Assembly (NCBI RefSeq): GCF_022965805.1
Contig: NC_133102.1
Coordinates: 4,348,885-4,412,884, forward strand
Reading direction: 5' to 3'
From: Primulina eburnea
Taxonomy: Eukaryota; Streptophyta; Magnoliopsida; Lamiales; Gesneriaceae
DNA length: 64,000 bases
Position numbers and translations under genes: made by a program. The notes beneath the pieces are model-generated. The model was not told where the DNA came from. It made no database searches and was given only the letters and a program-made list of their open reading frames with translations. Shown piece after piece: positions 36,099 through 46,130 of this stretch. Numbering within the stretch: the stretch's first letter is position 1; each line of letters starts with the position of its first letter.

Positions 36099-37912
36099 TG
36101 TAATGCCTGAGAATTCGATTATGGTAATCTGATATGACTTATTGATGATGAATTAATATGATTATAGACGGACCATGCCGAGACCGGATTGGGCAAAGCA
36201 TATGATTTAGGTGATATTCGGACAGAATGTCTGGCGTCCGAGCAGTAAAAAATGACCGCCCGAGCGCCAGTGTTTAACTTGATGAACATTTGAGCAGAAA
36301 GTATGGCGCCCGAGCGGTATTATGCAACCGCCCGAGCGCTAATGTTCAACAATTAGACTTCTTGGACAAAACCTGCCGCGGCCGAGCGGTATTATGCGAC
36401 CGCCCGAGCGCCGCTGGATAAACATGAAGAGCAGGCCACTTGTCTTGACCTCACAAATTGATATATAAAAGTGATTCCTTCATTTCCTCCGGCAAGAAAT
36501 CGAGGAGAAGCTTTAGAGAATTCTTAAGAAAAATCCTTACGCCTTTATATTTCGATCTGCCCGTTAGATTTTGAATCCGACTTCAGTACTGTGTTCCTAT
36601 CAACGCAGGCTACCACTGGACGTAAGTTTTGTTACGTTTTGTTAAGATTTGAAATTATGGTATTGTTGGAATCAAATACACTTCATATATGATGTTCTTG
36701 ACATGTTAGACATCGTAGAATCGAAGTCAGATTGAAAAACAGACTGATTATGGAATTGTTATGATTTTCTGATTATATTGATTTGAAATCGGACATATTT
36801 GGATTATGAATGAATTATAGATTGTATCGGATATGAGTTATGATTTGTAATTGATGTATGTTGATTTGGTATTGACGGAGATACTGAGATTGTGCCGTTA
36901 TGCCGTTGATTTGACTTAAATCCAGATTAACCAGATTCAGTGTTGAATTGAGAATAGAACATTGATATTATGATTCTCGATATGTCGTTTCAGATTTACA
37001 GAGACAGTCTTGAGTTCAGAACTGATATTGCTTCAGACCGAGACTACAAACGAAAGGTATAAGTCAATGTGGTATTGGGAGATCGACTCAAGTAGGATAT
37101 ACTTGAGTTTCCCTAAATCACATACTTCTTTATTATTATGTTATTGCTTTGACTTGATATGCTTGTTCTATGGATGCATGGAAAGCAGGTATTAGTTGAG
37201 TGATCTTGTGACAGAAGTGCCTGATAGTGGTGGGATCGCCACGGGCACATTGCACGATGTCACAAGATAGTGTATTGGCGATAGTGCCACAGTCTGTGAC
37301 GGATATGTCAAGACACTGGATGTTTGGTTATATCGACGTGGATAGAATAAGAGTTTCTTCTATTACTGTTGGTCGATATAGGAATGCCAACGTCTGAAAA
37401 CCGGGATCCCTAGACTAGGATTGAGTCTAGTCTGAGTCGTGGAGTCACGCGTATGATGGATAGTTCGATATTAATTATGTTTCAGACTTTGATATATATC
37501 TGATATCTGCTTCATGCTTTATATTGATTATATGATTGCATGTTCGTTGATTTATACCGGTATTATATTCTCACCGGAATTATCCGGCTGTTGTCGTGTT
37601 TGTATGTGTGCATGACAACAGGTGGGACAGGATCAGGGTCGAGGAGATGACGAGAGATCATGATTAGAGTGGAGACCACAGACTTTGAAGTTGCTGTAGA
37701 TAGGGTTTGGACCCTTGATAGCTAATTGTTGAACCTTAGTCTGATTGAATATATGATGTACAGGACTTGTACCTTATATTATACTGATATGTATGTTAAT
37801 ATGATTTCCATTACGTTCTGCATTTAAAAAAAATAATTTAGACCATGTTTATTATAATTGATTAAATTATCCCAGTGACGATTATGAACTTGATTAACGT
37901 CCGGATCCCACA
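36099..37912 (+). mobile_element. Solo LTR (1814 bases) with ACTTG target duplication
   Basis: The insert starts TGTAATGCCTGAG and ends GGATCCCACA, giving TG...CA borders, and is flanked on both sides by ACTTG (36094-36098 and 37913-37917). No internal retrotransposon coding region is present, which is the product of recombination between two LTRs. A TATA-like ATATATAAAA at 36461-36470 fits an LTR promoter in plus orientation. Three GC-rich repeats of the type GAGCGGTATTATGCAACCGCCCGAGCG lie at about 36235, 36310 and 36380. Confidence 0.85.
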
Positions 37913-37917
37913 ACTTG

Positions 37918-38788
37918 ATACGTACGTAAATATGGGATTTGACGTAAATATTGGGGTTGAAATTATTGAGGATTCATGTAATTTTTTAATCGGTTTAAAA
38001 TTTAATTTTCTTATTAAACGATTATGATAGCATGAAAGCATGCGTGCATGTTCGATGAGAAAGCGGCCACGAGTCCCGATGCCCTAGGTTGGAATGATCG
38101 CTGTCAAATTGCAATATGATGTGTTAGATATTTTTACGATTACGATATTATCTCTATTTTAATATAAATCATATTAATTTTAAAAAATATATATACGTAT
38201 GTAAGTGTCCGTCGGGTAAGTAGTTTTATTTAGTAGATCATCGCCAATTTGTTATGCGATTTAGATCATACAAAGCTAACAGTTAATATATACTACACCG
38301 AGTGTGTTACACTTAATATGATTTTATATGAAAACGTTGATTGTTGTTCTGAATTCAAATGAATATATCATACAAGGTATGATTTATGTTTTAGTGTAAA
38401 ATCGTATTAGTATAACAAAAACTGATCTAAAAGTTGAGTCTTAATTATCTTTATATTAACATCCTAATTAAGGGCCAAATTTCTTTGGTCGTACGGAGTT
38501 GAAAAATGATATTCTAACTATAAATAAATTAAAATTAACATAATATCTCGAAGTCAAGAGAGCTAGCCTTTTTTTTTTCGTTATCAGGCCACATTATGGG
38601 AATAAATGTTTTAAAAAAATATATAAATTGAAATTTAAGATTATATGGTTGACCACTGTTTATAATTAATTGATGACATTATTTATTTATTTCCAATAAT
38701 TTATATTATATAGCTAGGTTGTATCTCATTTGGTGTAAACCTAGTCCAACAGCAATTTCATTTTTTTTTTATCTAAATTGATTTTTAA
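37918..38788. other. Intergenic, AT-rich
   Basis: No gene or repeat supported. Confidence 0.4.
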
Positions 38789-39060
38789 ATGGCACACAGT
38801 ATTATTATTCCAAATCGGGTTATGATAATTTTTATGCTCTGCTTTTTTTTTTATGCAATCCAAAGTACTGATTCATTGTAGTGCAAATAATAACTGGTCA
38901 CATCGGCCAAGTCAAATTATCCACACTATGGGATCGATTATCCCGGCCGTCGTCCGACCGGAGAATCCCCGGACGGCAAAACAAGCCGGAACTGGTCATA
39001 ATCTGCTTCAAACCAAAACATTCAAACCGGATACAAATTGAACCAATCATGCTTCCATCT
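38789..39060 (+). pseudogene. Second GDSL-lipase first-exon fragment, heavily decayed
   Basis: The ATG at 38789 opens a frame similar to the one at 34487 (MAH start, hydrophobic segment). The frame then breaks: a stop follows the signal-peptide part and the GDSL block I is lost. A recognisable YPHYGIDYP segment and a degenerate PTG...DGK remain near 38915-38980 in a shifted frame. Together with the copy at 34.5 kb this is a former tandem pair of lipase genes. Confidence 0.6.
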
Positions 39061-39514
39061 TGAATCAGATTAGGTTGTTTGAAAATGGTTTCGTGACCAT
39101 TTTAATGTAGTCTGGTTGAATTTGGTCTCATACTGTTGAGTATTTATTTAATTTACCACCGTTTAATGTTTAATAATAGTAATTTGTGGTTCTAGATTTG
39201 ATAAATGCTTGATAAATAATTGGGAGACTTGCTTTTAAATCTCTAATAATATAGTCAACGTGTGTTCAGTCTCAATTAGAGTAAAATTTTCTCTGCGGTT
39301 CTGATTCACACGAAAAATGTTTATACATTCCATGAGCCTACAATTATTTTTTAGATGAAATTCGGTATTAAACATTGGGAATCTGGAACATATACATGAT
39401 ATTGTAGAATAAATTATTTTAAATCTGGTGTAAAAGATAAAATTTTGAGTATAAAATTGGAACAATTATATCTACATTTGTTTGTGTGCTCAAGTATAAT
39501 ATAACAGTACCATC
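39061..39514. other. Intergenic, nothing recognised
   Basis: AT-rich sequence without supported features. Confidence 0.35.
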
Positions 39515-40020
39515 TGACAGAGCTTATACCAAAATATCATATATTAATACCATATTTTTAATTTTTATACCAATTTTCATCCGATTAAAATGCGTGTCAT
39601 TAATATCAAAATTTGATATACATGTTTGGGTACTCAAAAATCATATATTAGTGTCAGATCTATAACATTTAATACTCAAATTTCATATATAATACTAGAT
39701 TTTCAATGTTTTGTATCAAAATTTTCAGCCGAAAAAAACGTGTCATTAGTACCAAAATTTATTATACATGTTTGAATACTCATAAATCATATATTAGTGT
39801 CAGATATGAAACATTTTGTATTCAAATATCATATATTGATAACAGTTTTTCAATGTTTTGTATCCAAAGACATGTCATTAATATCAAAATTTGTTATACA
39901 TGTTTGAGTACTCAAAAATTATATATTAATATCAAATATAAAATATTTAGTTCTGAATATCATATGTTTATTCCAAATTTTCAATATTTTGTACTGAATT
40001 TTATCAAAAAAAAAAAAAAA
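39515..40020. repeat. Degenerate tandem repeat, period about 130-150 bases
   Basis: The block GTCATTA.TA.CAAAATTT..TATACATGTTTG..TACTCA.AAATCATATATTAGTGTCAGAT recurs at about 39595, 39742 and 39873, each followed by a CATATATTGATA / TTTTCAATGTTTTGTA block. A further partial unit begins at about 39530. The array ends in an A tract at about 40007. One frame stays open by chance (39706-40101). Confidence 0.75.
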
Positions 40021-40385
40021 AACATATATATGCTCAGAGAATTTGAACATTTTTGTGTGTTAATAGAAACCGTAGTAAAAAACCTGTCTTGCAAAGATTG
40101 AACACATGTACAACTATAAAGATGAAGATTTATTAAGAATATCAATTCGACGGTTCAATTCGAATTGGATTGCATTTCCAATCGGATGATCGATCTAATT
40201 CTGTTACCACACAATTCGAAGAGAAATTCTATGCCACAACTGACGATCTTTCACGCGGTGTGACATCCATCAAAGTGGTGGGGCTGATCCACGTGATGGA
40301 TCATAGAATTCCCCCAATTCGAAACCGGATTATTCCGATTCTCAGCATGCCCTAAATTCAGCTTCACATTTTTACATCATTTTGA

Positions 40386-42896
40386 ATGGACGATACGAAA
40401 TCAATGGCCCAACATGAAGCTAAAGAGGAATTTCACGAGGCGCCCGATGATTTCCCATTCTATGATTGCGTAGAAACCTTTTCCGAAGTAATTGAATCCT
40501 ATGGTGACGTGTCAACCTCCGTTAATAATAATAACCCGCCTCCGGCGACTTTGCGCCGCCGGAGATCGCGCACTCATAGGAGGTCCTCCGTAGCCGATTC
40601 AATCAAGTCGTCTTCGGTGAGCTCGGAGAATTACTTGAATTCTAGAGAGACAAATACGAAGCTTTCCCGCAGAATTAAGGAGCATGAGCTGAAGTGCGGC
40701 CCGGAAGGTGTGAAAGAGGCCGTGAGTGGAGAGAATACTAGGAATAATGAGGAAAGTTCGAGTTGCACCGACGCAAATGTACGCGGAGGTGATGAGGAAT
40801 TGGTCAGAAAAGAATCGAATTTGGAGGAAAACAATGGCAACCAGGATGCAAATTCTAGTCTTCTTGATCTTTTAGCTGGTCTAGCAATAAAGGCCATAAG
40901 CTTCCAGTTTGATTTGTATGTTAAATTTTTTATGTTTCCAATATGGTTAATGTATTATTTATTCATGGTCATGTTCAATCCGTTTGGGCTTTTAAAGTGT
41001 GGAAAACGATGTCTGGTGCGAAAAATGAAAAGAGTTTGGAATCTTATGCGTGAAAATGTGTCCCCATTTGTGTATGAATGGTTTAAAGAACACCAAGCAA
41101 TCTGGAAACTTGGTCTGAAATGTGGTTGGGGATTGTTGTGGTCAGGTTATGTGTGTTTTGTATTAGTGGGGTTGATGATGTCATCATTTGTGATTGGCGG
41201 ATTGTTGATAAGGGTGTTGGTGGAGGAGCCAATAGGAATAAGGAGATATTTGAATTTTGATTATACGGAGAAGAGTCCGCTGGCATTTGTGCCCATACTA
41301 GCAGAGCCAGAGCTTAGCCACGAAACTTATCTAGCAGAGAAAACAGGAGCTGTGAAGGGTGGCGGATCAAGGGCGATACCAGCTAATCACAAAGTGCAGG
41401 TTACTGTTTTATTGACGCTACCCGAATCTGACCACAATCGTAATCTTGGAATATTCCAGGTATGTGGTCGAATGATCTGTCTAATTCCATATATCCTTGT
41501 GTTTTGGTCCTTTTGGAACGCTCATGCTACTATATGTTATAATATCATTCATTGAAAACTAGAATAAATTGCAGAGATTGCTTCGAGGTGTGTTGCCTCT
41601 GATACTTTCCTCAAGACTTATTTCTTCCTATCAATTGGCGTGCAATCGGGAATGTGGATGGTATATATTGTACAATAATTCCCAACCTAGTGATGATTCT
41701 GTATTGAATTTGAAGAATCATAGGCTTAGATACTCGCAAAAGTTTCGAATCTCCCAAGTTATAAAAGATTCCTGTTGTAAAATAATGTACAGTATTAACT
41801 ATGTTGTGTTGTTTTGGTAATGGAGTGGCTTTTGTTGACTAGGGAGTCCTAATCTGAACTAGAAGAATAATGAAATGCAACTATTCGGAACTGCCAAAAC
41901 ATCCTTATCTGAACAGCCACCTCGCTTGAATTGAACAATTTGAAATAAAAAAAAATATAGTTAGAAAAAAAAATCCCACCAGTGTTAAGAATTATTTTTC
42001 TTATCACTACCGAAAGTGAAATATATTAATATGTAACATTTACCCATATTTAAAATGCTTTTTTATATGCACCAATGCAGTTCTTCACGTGATGCCAAGC
42101 CTATTTTTTTTGCTTAAAAAAGCCATTTATTTTATCTGAAGGTAATCTTTTCAATCCACGAATGGGATACATCGTACATAAGATCGTTCAGGGACAATTT
42201 TTTGCTATTTTGCAATGCATCTGTTATTTCTATCTTTTGTTAACATTCTGCATTGGAAAACATCATAGACACGAGAAAGTTTAGAATGATAATTGTTTGT
42301 CTTCCTTGTATTTTCTGCATTTCTTTTCCCATTAAGATTTTACTGTTTGTAGATTCAAAAGAGTCTATTCAACACAAACGTAAGGACGAGTTCATGTCAT
42401 TGACCAACAATCGTATACCTCATTGATTCTTCGTTCTTTCTTGAAGGTCAGAGTGGACTTCCTTGCGAAGGATGGTAGAACCCTTGCAAGCTCAAGGCGC
42501 CCATGCATGTTGCAGTATAGAAGTCAGCCTATTCGCCTTTTGCTGACTTTCCTCAAGTTTGCTCCAATTTTAACCGGTTATACTTCAGAATCCCAAAATA
42601 TGAAAATAAAGCTTCGAGGTTTTACCGAAAGCGTCGTGCCAACCGCCTGCTTAAGGGTTGTCATTGAACAGCGTGCCGAATTCAAGCCTGGTGCCGGTAT
42701 TCCTGAAATTTACACTTCGTCGTTGACCCTGGAGTCTGAACTTCCGTTTTTCAGAAAGGTGGTATGGTTTTGGAAGAGATCATTATTTGTGTGGACTAGC
42801 ATGACTATCTTTACCATGGAGTTACTTTTTACTCTCCTGTGCTGTAAATCCATCTTGATCCCAAGAATAAGATTGAGGGAAGAATCGTTGGTTTAA
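40386..42896 (+). CDS. Seipin (plant SEIPIN2/3 type), two exons
   Basis: Exons 40386-41459 and 42447-42896 join in phase (…LGIFQ|VRVDFLAKDG…) to 507 residues and TAA. The N-terminal 155 residues are hydrophilic, Ser/Arg- and Glu-rich, as in the long plant seipins. A first hydrophobic region (DLYVKFFMFPIWLMYYLFMV) follows at about residues 175-195, a second around residues 240-280 (LLWSGYVCFVLVGLMMSSFV), then the conserved lumenal domain (HKVQVTVLLTLPESDHNRNLGIFQ, RPCMLQYRS, ESVVPTACLRVVIEQRAEF), and a C-terminal transmembrane helix FVWTSMTIFTMELLFTLL near the end. Seipin is an ER membrane oligomer at ER-lipid droplet junctions that controls lipid droplet budding and size. The 987-base intron ends in TTCTTGAAG. 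Upstream at about 40288 is CCACGTGA, a G-box-like site. Confidence 0.92.
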
Positions 42897-43492
42897 TGGA
42901 GGTGCGACGCCACAGATCGATAATCCAGTCCAAGGTTAATCGTCCAATAGAAGCTGCAGTACTTGCCTAGTAAAAAGGCAGCTGAGGCCTGAGAATAATC
43001 TAATACATGTTTGGCAATACTGATTTGTACGTCTAACAGGTGATTTAACATTATCTGCAACTCAAATATGTAAATATGTTGTAACTTTTTTATATACCAC
43101 AGGTTAAAAGCTATAAAATCTGCATTTCCCATATGCGTAAAATCTCAAAATGGCCTACTGTCTCAGCTGGCGTCCCTGAAGACATGTTCAAGCCTAACTC
43201 TCTAAGAAATTTGTTGAGAAAGTGCGAGATCATTATCGCAAAATAAGACTCGATGCGCATAAACAATTATGGATTTTCAATTATACGATGCTAGCATATT
43301 AAAAGAAGTACATATGAATAGTTATGGATTTTCATGTAGAAATAAAATAAGGTTAGCTCAGGGTTTGATTTGCACTAAGGATTGTAATTTGAGAAATTAT
43401 TTCAAAGTTGATCGATTTCAAATAGCAAAGGTTGCATTTGAAATAATTTATAATTATTAATAAAAGAATTTAAATTTAGATGAGATGTATTT
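42897..43492. other. 3' flank of seipin and intergenic
   Basis: Probable 3' untranslated region, then AT-rich sequence. No further gene is supported. Confidence 0.4.
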
Positions 43493-43667
43493 GACAAAAA
43501 CTTGTGTGAGATGGTCTCACGGGTCATATTTTGTGATACAGATATCTTATTTGTGTCATTCATGCAAAAAAAATTACTTTTCTATGCTAAGAATATTACT
43601 TTTTATTATGAATATCGGTAGGATTGACCCGTCTCACAGATAAAGATTCGTGAGACCGTCTCACAAC
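43493..43667 (+). mobile_element. GTGAGAC-palindrome MITE, copy e
   Basis: ACAAAAACTTGTGTGAGATGGTCTCACGGGTC at the left, TATGCTAAGAATATTACTTTTTATTATGAATATCGGTAGGATTGACCCGTCTCAC in the body, CGTGAGACCGTCTCACAACTC at the right. Confidence 0.82.
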
Positions 43668-43879
43668 TCGATATATTTTAATCTCTCTAAATGAAAACTA
43701 TAGAATAAATAGATTTTAAATGATTTGATCCAAATGCAATCTTGATTATTATTCAAAAATTATATTTAATTTTTTTTAATAAATTGTATATAGGTTATGA
43801 CCCAACCCGCCAATGGGATTTGAAATGATTTAATAATACAAAGGAAAGGACACACTGTGCTTCCTCCTCTACTTTAAGA

Positions 43880-44060
43880 CAAAAACTTGTGTGAGACGGT
43901 CTCACGGATCGTATTTGTAAGACGGATCTCTTATTTGGGTCACCCATGAAAAAGTATTACTTTTTATGTTAAGAGTATTACTTTTTATTGTCAATATGGA
44001 TAGGGTTGACCCGTCTCACAGATTATGATCCGTGAGACGATCTCATATGAGACTCACTCT
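43880..44060 (+). mobile_element. GTGAGAC-palindrome MITE, copy f
   Basis: Best-preserved copy: ACAAAAACTTGTGTGAGACGGTCTCACGGATC at the left, AAAAAGTATTACTTTTTATGTTAAGAG in the core, CCGTGAGACGATCTCATATGAGACTCACTCTTA at the right. It ends about 160 bases before the start codon of the phosphatase gene. Confidence 0.85.
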
Positions 44061-44217
44061 TACTTTAATTTCCTTTTTCCTTTTGTTTCTATGTTAGAAA
44101 TCGACCGTTGAGGCCGAGCCTAAATTCAAAATCAGCAAAACTTAACTGCCCTCACCCACACCACTCTCGTGTACTCTCTCCTTTCTTGACGATTTTGTTC
44201 CCCCATTTTCGGCAGAA

Positions 44218-45096
44218 ATGGTGTCCAAGATTGTAAAGAGAACCCCCACAAAATCACTCAAAAATCTAAAAAACTTCACAACCAACCGCCGCAGCCGCAA
44301 GAAATCTCCGACCAAGAATGCCACCGGCGCCGCCTCTCTGGTGGTTGCTTCCATCAACAAGTCCCTGTCCTCTTGCCACCGACGCCTCATCAAGATTTTC
44401 GCTAGACTAGCTTGTATTGCTACCCCGAAGAAAACGCCCCGCAAGAAGGGATACCAAATTCTTCAAAAAGTCCCTGCAAATCGCCCGGAGACCGTCCGTA
44501 GAAACCTGTTCAATGAAAAGACAACCCTCCCTCCGTCTCTTTACCCGGAGAAAAGGACCATTTTTCTTGATTTAGACGAAACACTGGTGCATTCCAGGAT
44601 GAACCATCCCCCTGGGAAGTACGATTTCATAGTCAGGCCTGAGATCGATGGAGAAAAGGTCGAGTTCTACGTGCTGAAGAGGCCATTTGTGGATGAATTC
44701 TTGAATTTCTTGAGTCAGAAGTTCGAGGTTGTCGTTTTCACAGCCGGGATCGAGAAATACGCATCTCTTGTGTTGGATAGGCTCGACTGGAGGTCTCGTA
44801 TATCTCACCGTTTGTACCGAGATTCCTGCAAAGAAATTGATGGAAAGTTGGTAAAAGATCTGTCAGAAATTGGGAGAGATCTTAGCAGGTTGGTGATTGT
44901 GGACGACAACCCAAATTCCTACGGATTTCAGCCTGATAATGCTATCCCGATCAAGCCGTTTATCGATGATCTCGGGGATTCAGAACTGAAGAAGTTGATT
45001 GACTTCTTTGAAGGGTGTGAATCCGTTGAGGACATGAGAGATGCTGTGAAGTTGTACATAGCTGATCAGAATCAAGAAAGGCTGGTGCAGATTTAG
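44218..45096 (+). CDS. FCP1/SCP-like (NIF family) HAD phosphatase, single exon
   Basis: An intronless frame of 292 residues. The first 110 residues are basic and Ser/Lys-rich with no domain recognised. From residue 113 the FCP1-homology (NIF) domain runs to the end: the catalytic DxDE(T) motif LDLDETLVHS with the two aspartates at 118 and 120, then FYVLKRPFVDEFL, FEVVVFTAGIEKYA, DRLDWRSRISHRLYRDSC, KDLSEIGRDLSRLVIVDDNP and NAIPIKPFIDD. This is the order seen in SCP1/CTDSPL and Dullard-type phosphatases, which remove phosphate from Ser/Thr; in the SCP group the substrate is the RNA polymerase II tail, in the Dullard group other proteins. There is no BRCT domain, so it is not FCP1 itself. Start at 44218 is the first ATG after a pyrimidine-rich leader. 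Confidence 0.9.
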   Translation: MVSKIVKRTPTKSLKNLKNFTTNRRSRKKSPTKNATGAASLVVASINKSLSSCHRRLIKIFARLACIATPKKTPRKKGYQILQKVPANRPETVRRNLFNEKTTLPPSLYPEKRTIFLDLDETLVHSRMNHPPGKYDFIVRPEIDGEKVEFYVLKRPFVDEFLNFLSQKFEVVVFTAGIEKYASLVLDRLDWRSRISHRLYRDSCKEIDGKLVKDLSEIGRDLSRLVIVDDNPNSYGFQPDNAIPIKPFIDDLGDSELKKLIDFFEGCESVEDMRDAVKLYIADQNQERLVQI

Positions 45097-46130
45097 TTCT
45101 GTTTATTTTCACATTTTTTTCTTTAAAAAGAGTTTCTGTTTTGTTTGTCAAGGTTTCTTTGCCTTGGCAGCGCTAAAAATCACTTAATTCAACAGATTGC
45201 TGAAATATTCAGTTCATGCTGTCATTTCTTTGGTGGGTGTCCAGTGAATTCACATACATTCCATATGAAATTCAAGTGATCCAAATGCTATAACCTCATG
45301 CGATGTGTACCAATACGTGTAGATTCAAGCCTCCACTTGTAGACTTCGTTTTTCCATTAAACTGAAGAGTTTCATCAACTGTGGCTCCACTGTTTTCTTC
45401 TCTAAAGTCATGATTCATCAATCAGCCGCAGTTACCAAGTTCTTGACTGTTTCCTTAATGATCCCACTTGTTCTTTAACAATCTTAACAGATTCGATTCG
45501 TTCATGTGGAAAACATCCAAAAAGGGTCCAGATTTCTTGATTCCAATCATGAAAACGAAGCAAAACTGTGTTAGAAAGGATTGCATGAAATTAAGCTGCG
45601 TCGCAAGTGGAGAATACAAATTAGCTCCATTCGCCTTCGCTGGAAAAAATTGAGAAAATATCCACGCCATCTTTGTGAAAAACCATATTTTATTGCTCAA
45701 TTTTGATTCATATAACTATTTGCGAAAAGAATATTAAATTGTCACGAGTTTTCAATAATAAATCGAATGCTTCCGTGCCTGTGCGTTAAAAATATGAGAG
45801 TTCACTAGAACTGTGATATATATATTAATCGAGTGCATGAGCCTGCTTAAACAATAAAAAGTTACTCGAGAATCGAATTTAGATAGCCTGTTTATAAACT
45901 TCAGTATAATACATATTGTTTTCCAAGTTATATAAAGCTAAAATTTTCACAGATCCACAGTTATCACTTATCCCCAAACGACCACAAGGGATTGTCATCA
46001 AAGAGAAGTACTTCATGCAACGAATTAACATGGACATTGAGCAAGATTAAAATGGGACAAAGTTAGAAACAAAATGATATAGAGACCAATTTACACGACA
46101 ATATACAGTTTCGTGGCGACCATGTTCTTC
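45097..46130. other. Intergenic between convergent genes
   Basis: 3' flanks of the phosphatase (plus) and UBTD-like (minus) genes. Short frames at 45455-45700 on both strands show no family resemblance. Confidence 0.4.

Noticed and set aside
37010..37195. Open frame inside the solo LTR
   Set aside because: LTRs are not expected to code; no similarity to gag, pol or any known family.
40170..40355. Short plus-strand frame just before seipin
   Set aside because: Probably the 5' leader of seipin; no recognisable domain and out of phase with the gene.
41569..41820. Open frame inside the seipin intron
   Set aside because: Splice sites on both sides join the seipin exons in phase; the frame has no family resemblance.
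45455..45700. Overlapping frames on both strands downstream of the phosphatase gene
   Set aside because: Neither has a recognisable domain; they mirror one another as chance readings.
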